Shown piece after piece: positions 10,594 through 21,359 of a stretch of 64,000 nucleotides of DNA. How positions within the stretch are numbered: position 1 is the stretch's first letter; the number at the start of each line of letters is the position of its first letter. This DNA is from Prostheceraeus crozeri (Eukaryota; Platyhelminthes; Polycladida; Euryleptidae). The notes below the pieces were generated by a model. The model worked only from the letters and a program-made list of their open reading frames with translations. It was not told the origin of the DNA and ran no database searches. The DNA lies in the NCBI GenBank assembly GCA_907163375.1, contig CAJQUW010014395.1:372001-436000 (forward strand), written 5' to 3'. Position numbers and translations under genes: made by a program.

Positions 10594-11376
10594 GGTAATA
10601 TTATTTGACTACACTAACGCCTACATTTCATAACACTTGTGTTTCATAAAACGCCATGATCAAATTTTCGAACTATACATCAACCTGTGTTGCAGTAAAA
10701 CCTTTGTACAACATGATACACTTTCTGATTAGACTTACGAATACAACTTCAATGATCAAACTCTCTAACTATACATCAACCTGTGTAGCAGTAAAACCTT
10801 TATACAACATGATAAAGTTTCTGACTACACTAACTTTGCTTTTTCAAACCATGATACACTTTCTGATGACACTCACGAATACAACTTCGATGATCAGACT
10901 TTACTTTCTCTAACATGAGTTGTAGTAAAAACTAGTTGACTACACTAACGCTTACATTTTATGACATGTGTGTTTCATAAAACATCATGATCAAACTTTT
11001 CTAACTATACATCAACCTGTGCTGCAGTAAAACCTTTGTACAACATGATACACTTTCTGATTAGACTTACGAATACAACTTCAATGATCAAACTCTCTAA
11101 CTATACATCAACCTGTGTAGCAGTAAAACCTTTATACAACATGATAAAGTTTCTGACTACACTAACTTTGCTTTTTCAAACCATGATACACTTTCTGATG
11201 ACACTCACGAATACAACTTCGATGATCAGACTTTACTTTCTCTAACATGAGTTGTAGTAAAAACTAGTTGACTACACTAACGCTTACATTTTATGACATG
11301 TGTGTTTCATAAAACATCATGATCAAACTTTTCTAACTATACATCAACCTGTGCTGCAGTAAAACCTTTGTACAAC
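10594..11376 (-). repeat. Mirror copy of the 332 bp tandem repeat
   Basis: Reverse complement of 2,398-3,180, with unit landmarks at the paired positions. It shows the same unit number and order as the left arm. Confidence 0.85.
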
Positions 11377-11607
11377 ATGTTAGTTTCTGATGACACTGAC
11401 AAGAGCTTGTTCACTAGCGAAGAGAGAAGTCTGTTGTGTTGCGTGTGGCGCATGAATGTCCTCCCTTCATTCCATTCATCATTTTTCTTCCCCTCTGCAT
11501 TCCATATCCGTAGATATGTGGCGGGCTTGGGACCGCTTTAGCTGCATTAGAAGGTTGGCCCTTAAGAGAGCCCATGGGTCGTTCTCGGGACGTGGGATGT
11601 GGTGGGC

Positions 11608-12790
11608 TTATGACTTTTTCAGTTGGCCTGCAATGAAAGAAGTAAGAATGAGAAAGATGGTACAATGTTATGTTCCAGTCATAATACTTACGAAATTTGT
11701 GCGGCTTCCTATAATCTACACGGATGTCCTCCTTGTGATGTATTTTGATGTGATAACATCGGACATCCGTGCAGTTAAAACATTCTTGTGATGTATCAGG
11801 AGTCACATCTCCATAAATTAATGGCCGCTCCGGGACATAGCCCACCACAGGAATGTGAAGGGCGGTGACCGTTTCAGGCGACACTTCCGACTGCATACTC
11901 AACTGACGCTCCAACACTCTCACTCGTTCCATCGCCTCTTCCTTCAACTCACGCTCTCGACAGACCGACTTCTCACAACTCTCCAACTTCGACTCAAGCG
12001 TCTCCCTCAACTTTCTCTCATTCACCAACTTCTGCCTCGCCTCAAACAACTCTCTCTTCACACTCGCAAAGTCCTCCGACTCTCTCTTCAAGCGATCCCT
12101 TTCCACAGTCACTTCTTTCAACGTACACTTTGCAGCATTCAACTTTCCCTGCAACCTGTCACACTCATTCCTCACATTCCCATACGCCAGCGCATCATTC
12201 TTCGTCAACACCACTTTACTCGGCACACTCGACTGACTCACTCTCACAACACAATTAGGCATCACACGCTCATCTCTCGGCGACGATTGAGCCCGTGGCT
12301 TTGCCAGTGGCTCAATCGACGCGACAGCTCGCTCAAGCTCAACATCATCACTCAACCTCTCAACACACCCCTTCTTCGTTACAACGCTCTCCATAGCCTC
12401 ATCGTCATCATCATCATCACTCTCGACAATCAACTTCCTCTTTACTTTACTCGCCACTTCATCATCATCCAAATCCACATTCACGACTGGGGAACGTACT
12501 GGTTCGCCTTGAACAAATGCGCTCCCCCGCTCACCACTCAACACTTGACTCATCATTTCCTTCCCAATCACACGCAGAGGACAATTGGCATGAGCCTTCA
12601 CAAACTCGACATCATACGCACTACAACGAACATCACACCACACACAATACATCACCATCAACACATCATCATGCTTCATCTCACCCTTCGTCACTCTCGC
12701 CAAGACGTGGCGCCTGAAACGGTCACCGCGGAAGGGCATGCCGCAACTACACTTAAAAATTTGTAATTTTTTATTGCATTCCTTCGTCAT
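11608..12790 (-). CDS. Cys-rich, acidic, coiled-coil protein (right-arm copy), spliced
   Basis: Mirror copy of the gene at 984-2,166, with an identical predicted protein, the same leader intron (12,798-12,995), the same mini-intron (11,628-11,691) and the same TATA box (13,046-13,053). The twin-hairpin module follows at 11,444-11,554. Two identical, oppositely oriented copies mean the gene dose is doubled per element. Confidence 0.6.
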
Positions 12791-13819
12791 TTTCAAACTG
12801 AAAAGAGAAGAAATAATGTGTTAAATTGAGACACATTTTAGTGCTCATAAGAGGAGATCGTTAAAGGATCTCATCTAAAGTCACAGCTTGATAAAAACGT
12901 TTATGTGAAGCTATTACTGTATCTGCATTAAGACAGAATAATCCTAAGTTCTAAATATTTCAAAGTTTGATAGCAAACTTCGACAGAGCACTCACCGTTC
13001 GTCTTACAACTTGAAACAGGAGTGAAGCCTAGAGAGAAGCAGTGACTTATATACCCTCCCGACACAAAGCCTTGCCTTGGTCTTTCTAAATTTAGTCATG
13101 CTTTTAACTTGACAACGACGCTTTTACCAAATTTGGACAACACATCGACAGTTACTGGGCTATCAGTCGTGAAGGCCCATGCTATACAAAGACAGAATCG
13201 ATAGTCGCCCAGTGCTATCACAAAGACAACTTCGCTTAGAGGAAAGACAAGTTAAGCTGATGAATCCGTCACAGGCATTTCTCAGAGGGGATCTTATCCC
13301 AACTCCAAGACCTCGACCCACAAATCTAACCTCGAGCGGACAGAGCGTGCGTCATGTCACTGTGTTGGTATCCGGGCCCCGATTTTGACATGAAAATCGG
13401 TGGAGTTATTTACATCAGGAAACAAGTCTCGAGCCGAAGCTCGCCTCTGACAACTTTGTAAATGTCTTAGTTGAATTCAGCAGGGTCGAAAACCCCAGAA
13501 AACCTCCAAAACTAGTGAATTTAAATTTTTCAACTTTTTAGCACTACTTACAACATTTTATAAGTAGTCTATCACTTAAAGCAGGTCAATAGCAACCGAA
13601 CCTTTTTTGAATCAAGTCAAACGGACTTGTAGAAGCAAAGTTACAAGCCTTTAAAGTTTTGGAGTCTTTTATGGCCTGGAGACGAAGGCCATCTCCTGGC
13701 GAACCTCTAAGTCTGACGCCTTAGCTGAGTTCAGCAATGAAATTTTCTAAGTCGGTTTCTTACAGAAACCGGGGATTTGGAATGTCCGAAGCTATCATCG
13801 GAGCTCAGAGAGACGACCT

Positions 13820-13905
13820 ACCTCTGACAATCGCTCTCGTCTTAATGACAAGTCTCTGTCGGTTCCCAGCTTATATAGTGTGTGGCGATCAGCTGATGAC
13901 GTAAC
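13820..13905 (-). promoter_or_regulatory. Promoter reading into the right arm
   Basis: On the minus strand, a CRE/ATF-like TTACGTCA (near 13,897-13,904) stands upstream of CTATATAA (13,871-13,878), followed about 50 bases on by a good splice donor CAGAG|GTAGGT (near 13,823). Transcription would enter the palindrome arm from outside. I find no convincing open frame directly downstream, so the target exon is unknown. Confidence 0.45.
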
Positions 13906-14284
13906 ACCCATCATCCAAAAACTTTAAACCCGTCTATCTCCGGTTCTAGTGCTCCGATTGACTCCAAATTTTGAGTGTCACGTTTTCTCGCTCTCCCCTT
14001 TCATTTAAGACATCCCTCGACCCTCTACGATGACCAGAAGCCGAGATGAAAAAACTCTGTCGTTTTTTCAAAAAGTTCCAAAATCTTGGAAAATGCACAA
14101 AAACTCGATTTTTAACAGGCTCTCATTTGGAAACGGAGCCTGTCACGCATCTGAAAAGAGGAGATCCTAGAGAACAAAGTGCGGTCTTGCCGCTAAAAGA
14201 AACCCGAGCTCTTCATTCACTTCCAATCCTCCACAATTCATCGTCCAAGTTGGCAAAAAAAAAGCGACATTTCACATTTGGACT
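13906..14284. other. Sequence between the palindrome and the satellite
   Basis: No convincing gene. The 106-residue plus-strand frame here runs into the satellite and shares its low complexity. It holds CTCCGGTTCTAGTGCTCCGATTG-like text that I do not recognise. Confidence 0.4.
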
Positions 14285-16604
14285 TGAAAAAATCCTAAGT
14301 GTCGAGACCACCGTAGTGAAAATTTTCGAAAAAATTTTTTGGACGAATTTCAACCTGAAACCTTGATAGAAGTTTGTTTCACATGATTCTGAACAACTTT
14401 GGTCTTTTCGACCAATTTGGTCAGTTGAGTCGTTGGGGGGGGGGGGGGCGGTTTTTTCACCGAAACTTCACCGACCCAACTTTTGACGACAAACACGATG
14501 GGATGGGTCTCGGAGCTCAATTCCAACATTTTGAAAAAAAATTTTTTTTTTTTTTTCATGAAAAAATCCTAAGTGTCGAGACCACCGTAGTGAAAATTTT
14601 CGAAAAAATTTTTTGGACGAATTTCAACCTGAAACCTTGATAGAAGTTTGTTTCACATGATTCTGAACAACTTTGGTCTTTTCGACCAATTTGGTCAGTT
14701 GAGTCGTTGGGGGGGGGGGGCGGTTTTTTCACCGAAACTTCACCGACCCAACTTTTGACGACAAACACGATGGGATGGGTCTCGGAGCTCAATTCCAACA
14801 TTTTGAAAAAAAAATTTTTTTTTTTTCATGAAAAAATCCTAAGTGTCGAGACCACCGTAGTGAAAATTTTCGAAAAAATTTTTTGGACGAATTTCAACCT
14901 GAAACCTTGATAGAAGTTTGTTTCACATGATTCTGAACAACTTTGGTCTTTTCGACCAATTTGGTCAGTTGAGTCGTTGGGGGGGGGGGGGGGGCGGTTT
15001 TTTCACCGAAACTTCACCGACCCAACTTTTGACGACAAACACGATGGGATGGGTCTCGGAGCTCAATTCCAACATTTTGAAAAAAATTTTTTTTTTTTTC
15101 ATGAAAAAATCCTAAGTGTCGAGACCACCGTAGTGAAAATTTTCGAAAAAATTTTTTGGACGAATTTCAACCTGAAACCTTGATAGAAGTTTGTTTCACA
15201 TGATTCTGAACAACTTTGGTCTTTTCGACCAATTTGGTCAGTTGAGTCGTTGGGGGGGGGGGGGGCGGTTTTTTCACCGAAACTTCACCGACCCAACTTT
15301 TGACGACAAACACGATGGGATGGGTCTCGGAGCTCAATTCCAACATTTTGAAAATTTTTTTTTTTTTCATGAAAAAATCCTAAGTGTCGAGACCACCGTA
15401 GTGAAAATTTTCGAAAAAATTTTTTGGACGAATTTCAACCTGAAACCTTGATAGAAGTTTGTTTCACATGATTCTGAACAACTTTGGTCTTTTCGACCAA
15501 TTTGGTCAGTTGAGTCGTTGGGGGGGGGGGGCGGTTTTTTCACCGAAACTTCACCGACCCAACTTTTGACGACAAACACGATGGGATGGGTCTCGGAGCT
15601 CAATTCCAACATTTTGAAAAAAAATTTTTTTTTTTTCATGAAAAAATCCTAAGTGTCGAGACCACCGTAGTGAAAATTTTCGAAAAAATTTTTTGGACGA
15701 ATTTCAACCTGAAACCTTGATAGAAGTTTGTTTCACATGATTCTGAACAACTTTGGTCTTTTCGACCAATTTGGTCAGTTGAGTCGTTGGGGGGGGGGCG
15801 GTTTTTTCACCGAAACTTCACCGACCCAACTTTTGACGACAAACACGATGGGATGGGTCTCGGAGCTCAATTCCAACATTTAGAAAAAAAAATTTTTTTT
15901 TCATGAAAAAATCCTAAGTGTCGAGACCACCGTAGTGAAAATTTTCGAAAAAATTTTTTGGACGAATTTCAACCTGAAACCTTGATAGAAGTTTGTTTCA
16001 CATGATTCTGAACAACTTTGGTCTTTTCGACCAATTTGGTCAGTTGAGTCGTTGGGGGGGGGGGGCGGTTTTTTCACCGAAACTTCACCGACCCAACTTT
16101 TGACGACAAACACGATGGGATGGGTCTCGGAGCTCAATTCCAACATTTAGAAAAAAAAATTTTTTTTTTCATGAAAAAATCCTAAGTGTCGAGACCACCG
16201 TAGTGAAAATTTTCGAAAAAATTTTTTGGACGAATTTCAACCTGAAACCTTGATAGAAGTTTGTTTCACATGATTCTGAACAACTTTGGTCTTTTCGACC
16301 AATTTGGTCAGTTGAGTCGTTGGGGGGGGGGGGCGGTTTTTTCACCGAAACTTCACCGACCCAACTTTTGACGACAAACACGATGGGATGGGTCTCGGAG
16401 CTCAATTCCAACATTTTGAAAATTTTTTTTTTTTCATGAAAAAATCCTAAGTGTCGAGACCACCGTAGTGAAAATTTTCGAAAAAATTTTTTGGACGAAT
16501 TTCAACCTGAAACCTTGATAGAAGTTTGTTTCACATGATTCTGAACAACTTTGGTCTTTTCGACCAATTTAGTCAGTTGAGTCGTTGGGGGGGGGGGGGG
16601 GCGG
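14285..16604 (+). repeat. Satellite: nine ~269 bp units with poly-G runs
   Basis: The word AATCCTAAGTGTCGAGACC recurs at 14,290, 14,565, 14,835, 15,108, 15,376, 15,645, 15,909, 16,178 and 16,443 (spacing 264-275). The units are nearly identical apart from the lengths of one poly-G tract (about 8 to 17 G) and an adjacent A/T tract. Each unit holds short palindromes (GGTCTTTTCGACC, GACCAAATTGGTC-like). The last unit is cut short after the G-run. Short frames with poly-glycine or poly-proline are by-products. Confidence 0.95.
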
Positions 16605-16649
16605 TTTTCTCCTCACGGACCCATTCCTCCCAACACATCCTTGGCCATG

Positions 16650-16805
16650 TCCCTCACACTGCATTTCACATTTTGCACTTGCAGCCGCCTGATGACTCCG
16701 CCTTTCACCATTTGCACTTGCGTTCAGCCTGATGACTCAGCCTTTCACATTTTGCACTTGCGGCCGCCTGATGACTCAGCATTTCACAATTTGCACTTGA
16801 ATTTG
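16650..16805 (+). repeat. ~38 bp tandem repeat
   Basis: About four units built on CCTGATGACTCAGCC and TTTCACATTTTGCACTTG between the satellite and the transposase-like gene. Units differ by several bases, so it is older than the satellite. Confidence 0.8.
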
Positions 16806-16943
16806 CAATGTGCTTACTACTTGTGATTTAGTGTTTACTTCTTTGTAGAACTTTAGAACTATGATACCCAAATGGGTTCTATCTTTTTTAAATGGCCAGC
16901 ATAAAAAATACAGCTTTATGGGCACTGCATGATTTGCATTTAT

Positions 16944-19900
16944 TCACAGGCCTATCGCAGGACTACAAGTTTTTTTGATGAAAAATAAAGCAGCGATCCT
17001 GTATTCACTCGCGAATATCAATGTCAGTGCCACTTTTATCCCTCTTCTATCAATAGTTGGATCATCTAACTTTCTCACAATTTCCCAGGGAGATATCACG
17101 GAACAATCAGTTACAAGAGAATCGACGAATTCATTAAATCGTCCTCTAAACGTGTATTGCTTCAAAAAACGAACACGAAAATCCCCATTCTCAAATCTGC
17201 TGGTAATCTGAGCTACGAAATGTTTTTTCCTGTTGTCACCCGTTTCGAGACCAACAAGTATCCAATCATCGGATTTGAGTGGGACTGCAACCACAGGAGA
17301 TGAGCTTGTGGACAATTCAGGACACGTTGTGAGATCACTTTCATTTGTTTTGTCAAACGTGTCAAGTCCACCACTGCTGCAATTATTTGCGTAATTAAAT
17401 GTCCTTGGATTGAAGCAACCACAAGAGGATTTGCAGTGGCAAGCCAAGTCTCTAATAAGATATCCATTTTGAGCCGACCATTTTAGGTAATGACATTTCG
17501 AAATACCTGAAATTTTGAATTTCATGCTTATGACATCGAAAAGCGTTTTTGAAAGCATGAAAATATAGGCAGGCCTAAAGAAGCAATTTCTAGCGTGACA
17601 CACGGGGAAAATAAAAATGACGTGTATAGGCCTATAACCTATCTCGTGATGCATTCATGATGTCAAAATAATGAATAAAAATTCTAGGCCCTAGATCAAA
17701 TGTGATTTTATGCATAAAATCTACCAAGCTCTCAATTTTTCTTCTTTATATCAAGTTCAAGCAATTATCATTATGAGACCTCTACAGCAGAATGATTTTT
17801 TCAATAGGCCTGGTCAATGTTTGCAGTCAGAAGCTATAGGAAGAGGCTTGATAATGTAGCTTTATACCTACTGAATGAGCAAGACTAGAAGGCAACAACA
17901 GTTCATTTCTATTCATGTCGCTCTTCGTAGATAGGTTACATGTAGGCCACGGTCGGTAAAAATGCAGCAAGTCCTGCAGTTGAATTTTGATCGTCAATCA
18001 TCAGAGTAAGCATTCATATCTACACAAAAACTGACATGATAAAATATAAAATAACTCACCCTTCATGTCAGGCAAGTTTGACTTCCAATATATCTTTCTG
18101 TCGATTTCCTCTTTGGACACAGTGGTTATCAAAATATCCACATTTTTTGTCAAATCGCATAAATCTCCCAGGTTATCAATAAACTCTCCACTCGAAACAT
18201 GCGAATCCCATGTTCGTTTCAAAACAGCGCCGACGCCATCCGCTGCGCTTTTACCGTGCCCACTCTCACTGAAATACCATTCTAGAGAATCGATATGCAA
18301 AAAATCGCAAAGTCGAGCAAGAAGCTGAACAGTAAAACGGTTACGGTACTGTAAACTAGGGCTATCAGAGAAGATGATCAATTTCTTTACATATGTCCTG
18401 TCAATCAAATCGAGAGCTTTGTGAATATGTGTCACCACTGTTTCGGCTGTTTTCCGCCTGTCCGTACTTAATGTCGCAAAACATTTCGGTTCCTCATTTT
18501 GTGCATATGCTACTCCTTGGTGAATAGTAATGTGCTCATTGTAGCCGAAGTGTGCCGATTGGACTTCATTCCCAAATTTCATTGTGTAATTTTCACTGAA
18601 ATCCACCAGCAAACAGATTTCATCTGTTGACATCATTTGCTTCGCTAGCCTCATTTCATGATATTGGTTAGTGAATGAGAATTGGTGATATGCATTTCCA
18701 TCGCAGTTTCACATTTCAGAGCTAGCTTCTGGACTGAATCAGTGAGTTGAACACGCTTGGTGACTGCTACCGAGACTTCTCTGTCTTTGATTCGCTGCCA
18801 TTGGACATAAGGAATTGTTGACAACGATGACAAAAATGACCCATCTTCCTCCCTTGGACACACACTCCTTGATTGACATTCTGGACACAGGCGCGAACAG
18901 CACAACTCTGAATAAGGCGAACATACAATTTGTCGAAGATTTTCAGACATACTTGATGACTTTAGAACTTTGATATTTCGTAATGCCTGGAGGAGCAATC
19001 GAGGATTTTCACATTTTATGCACATGCATAACTGTCTGTCAGAAAGCTTGGGCTTCACAACTTGTTTTGGCTTCAATGAAAAGAACAAGGACCGAGAAAT
19101 CTTTTCTATTGAATTTTCGGACATATATTTCATGTGCACGTCACTGATAGAAAACAGCGGATACCTCTTCTGAAAAGACTGTCGACGAATCCTAATAAAC
19201 TCTTTCTTCCCTGATGCAAGTCTGGAATTATCATCACGACAATAGAAGGAAATGACTGAGTGACGAATTGGATTTGACCGAGCAATGTTGATGGTAGCAT
19301 TATTTATGGTCCTGCAATCTGTCTGTAGCAACTCTCTCAGATGACTCTTGGCACCAAGAAACTTTCTACTGACGTCTTTTAGCGTGCTGGCTAATTTTCT
19401 GCGTATTTGGTACTTTCTCTTTATTGACTTTATCAGGGCCAGGTGAACATTTATCATCAACTTTACTTTTTTTTGAAGATTTCATGGCAATTTCTGATGA
19501 GGCATTTGGACCATCGTGATACAAAGGTAGGCCCACACTTCCACCTTGGGCTTTCAATCTCTCAATTCTCTTTTGAAATTTGCGCACTTGCTTTTGCAGT
19601 GCAATGTTTCTGTAATTTAGGAGTTTGACCTTTTCCCTCCTCTTTTTTATTTCTCGTTTTCTTACTGCACGCCTCTTTGAATCACTGGCAGATCTGGCAG
19701 AAGACAAACATGGAGATGATACTCTTGAATTTGTTGCGCTCACAGATTCTGGTTCATTTGGTTCATTTTGTAGAGATTGGTTTTTAGTTGCTCTGTACTC
19801 TCTCATGTACATGTATAGTTTTCTTTTTCTTGCAAGAAGACGTTTCTGCTTAGGATCACCGTTTTCCTTGCATTTGTGATAAGATCTTAGTGCTTGCTCC

Positions 19901-19992
19901 CTCACCTTCATCAAACGTTCTCCGCCATTTTTCTTTAACTTTTCTCGGTATCTCCTCTTTCTTTCAAGCATCTTTTGTCTATCAGGGGCCAT
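16944..19992 (-). pseudogene. Transposase-like gene of a widespread unnamed metazoan family, broken
   Basis: Likely start ATG 19,992. The N-terminal 150 residues are Arg/Lys-rich with RKRRYREKLKK; a basic coiled region follows. The core reads LLVDFSENY, then IIFSDSPSLQYRNR, then ESGHGKSAADGVG, a D...D...E pattern that fits a DDE-type nuclease (inference). I recall the DFSENY / SDG-QYRNK / GHGKGAADGVGA pattern from many uncharacterised invertebrate proteins but have no family name. An intron at 17,504-18,053 (GTGAGT ... TTTCAG) joins in phase to a Cys-rich C-terminal domain (CHCKSSCGC). The coding frame changes twice, near an A8 run around 19,475 and again near 18,680, where the better family match moves to another frame. 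This copy is therefore probably inactive unless those are sequencing errors. Confidence 0.6.
17504..18053 (-). other. Intron of the transposase-like gene
   Basis: Donor AAGG|GTGAGTTA and acceptor AAAATTTCAG|GT on the minus strand. The joined codon restores a continuous frame from LPDMKG into ISKCHYLKW. The interior has no gene. Confidence 0.6.
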
Positions 19993-21357
19993 TTTGCAGA
20001 ATACAGCCGCTGTCGTTGTCGACATAGCATGAACTGATGATTTCGTGAAGCAGCAAAAATCTCTTTGTCTGAGAGCCATCCAATCACAGCTATTGCTTGT
20101 ACGACGACTCGATGACGTACACACGTCGATATCTTTTTACTTCGGAGTTCTATGTGATGCGCAGGATGTGTTTATTGTAGTCGAAGAATTTGTTTGAAAA
20201 GTGGTGACATCTTCGAAACGGAAAAATTTCTAAAAGGACCTTATCAGTGGTGACATATTTTAGCAAACCCTGATCATTCACAAAAGGAGGACTTCGTTCG
20301 TGTGGCGAAAGGTCTCTCAAACTAGCAAAAATTCAAGATAAATTTAGAGAATTATGTCTCAATGTTCGATAGCTCCCATCACTCTACAAAGTCAATTGTG
20401 AGCGCAAAATGTGCAGAATTCAGCTCACAATGCCCAAAAACTCACGAGACTAATAAAAAACACAATATATGGCTGATTTTGCTGAGGTGCTAACATAGAT
20501 AGAAATGCGTAACTTGAGGGACGTCCCTCAAGTTACGTCCCTCAAGTTACAATCTGTGCGTTTCTTCAATCTCTATCAAAGTGCAATGACAATTGAGAGG
20601 AACTGAATGAACAATTTAGCAGATAGCTCATTGCCACTTCCTGACATACACTTGACTGAGTTCAAACTTTTTCCAGTTGTCCGGGAACTGGTGTCCCTCA
20701 AGTTACGAATTTGTGGTGTCAAATATCCTTCATTTTACCTTAAATTCATTCTCAACATTCATTCATGAGCAATGAGACCGATTTTCTTGCGTTCCTTGCT
20801 TCATGATCATATGATAGTTTACCACAAGTAGCTACTTCCATCAATATGCAGCTGCATCTTATAAAGCAAGGCGTCCCTCAAGTTACAAATTGCGCGAGTT
20901 TTTTAGCTACTATTTCCATGCGACAGCATCATAATCAATTCTGTTACCGTAGGTGAAGAGACTTTCAACTCCAATCGAATTTTTCTTTCAATTTCACTTC
21001 ATGGCAAAGCTAAATGCGAGAAAAGCAATCAATTACAGAAATACTTCGGTACTCTGCGAGTCTGTCCAAGATCGCAACTTACTTCATGCGACAAGGTATT
21101 TTCGGAATTTTTTTAAACCTTTACATCTCTGTGCACCACTTATGATAAAATAACTTTTAATTTTGTACGTGACCAAGTCCTATGGATCACATGAGTCACG
21201 ATAGAGAGCAAATCGGATTAAATACTATTGAACTTCACTCGACTAGGCAATGGGACAGAATTTTATTAAAAAGTGTAATCTATTCTGGATTTACCCAGAT
21301 GTTCGAATTGAGAAACGATCGAATACTAAAACAAAATATTTAAACTGCTAAGCCAAG
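19993..21357. other. Upstream region with GTCCCTCAAGTTAC repeats
   Basis: No gene. Five copies of GTCCCTCAAGTTAC lie at 20,509 (inverted), 20,523, 20,537, 20,693 and 20,873; the first two form a perfect 28 bp palindrome. They sit 0.5-0.9 kb upstream of the transposase-like gene. They could be subterminal binding sites of that element or of a neighbour. Confidence 0.65.
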
Positions 21358-21359
21358 TA

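Larger units (their letters stand above)
1..13773. repeat. Giant palindrome: virus-like inverted-repeat segment
   Basis: Bases 1-5,049 reappear as the reverse complement at 8,724-13,773; positions pair as x and 13,774-x for most of the arm. Comparing the arms showed only about two single-base differences, so they are very young or kept alike by conversion. The spacer (5,050-8,723) is unique. The left arm continues to base 1, so its outer end lies outside the window. The arms and spacer hold compact TATA-driven genes with tiny introns and GT-rich coding strands, plus long tandem repeats. Inverted repeats around a short unique region are known from herpesviruses and other large DNA viruses, and that is my best inference; the family is not established. 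It looks whole in this window. An assembly fold-back is a possible alternative, but the long unique spacer argues against a simple one. Confidence 0.6.
8724..13773 (-). repeat. Right arm of the palindrome
   Basis: Reverse-complement copy of 1-5,049 with the same content in mirror order. Its outer end, next to the hairpin at 13,753-13,771, is followed at 13,774 by DNA that has no counterpart inside the window, because the left arm is cut by the window start. Confidence 0.9.

Noticed and set aside
14350-16414. Several frames of 65-106 codons with poly-Gly or poly-Pro
   Set aside because: By-products of satellite units with G/C homopolymers.
14285-16604. Idea that the poly-G satellite is a herpesvirus packaging signal
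   Set aside because: G-run plus T-run is only loosely similar to pac motifs, and no cleavage site or terminal context can be shown.
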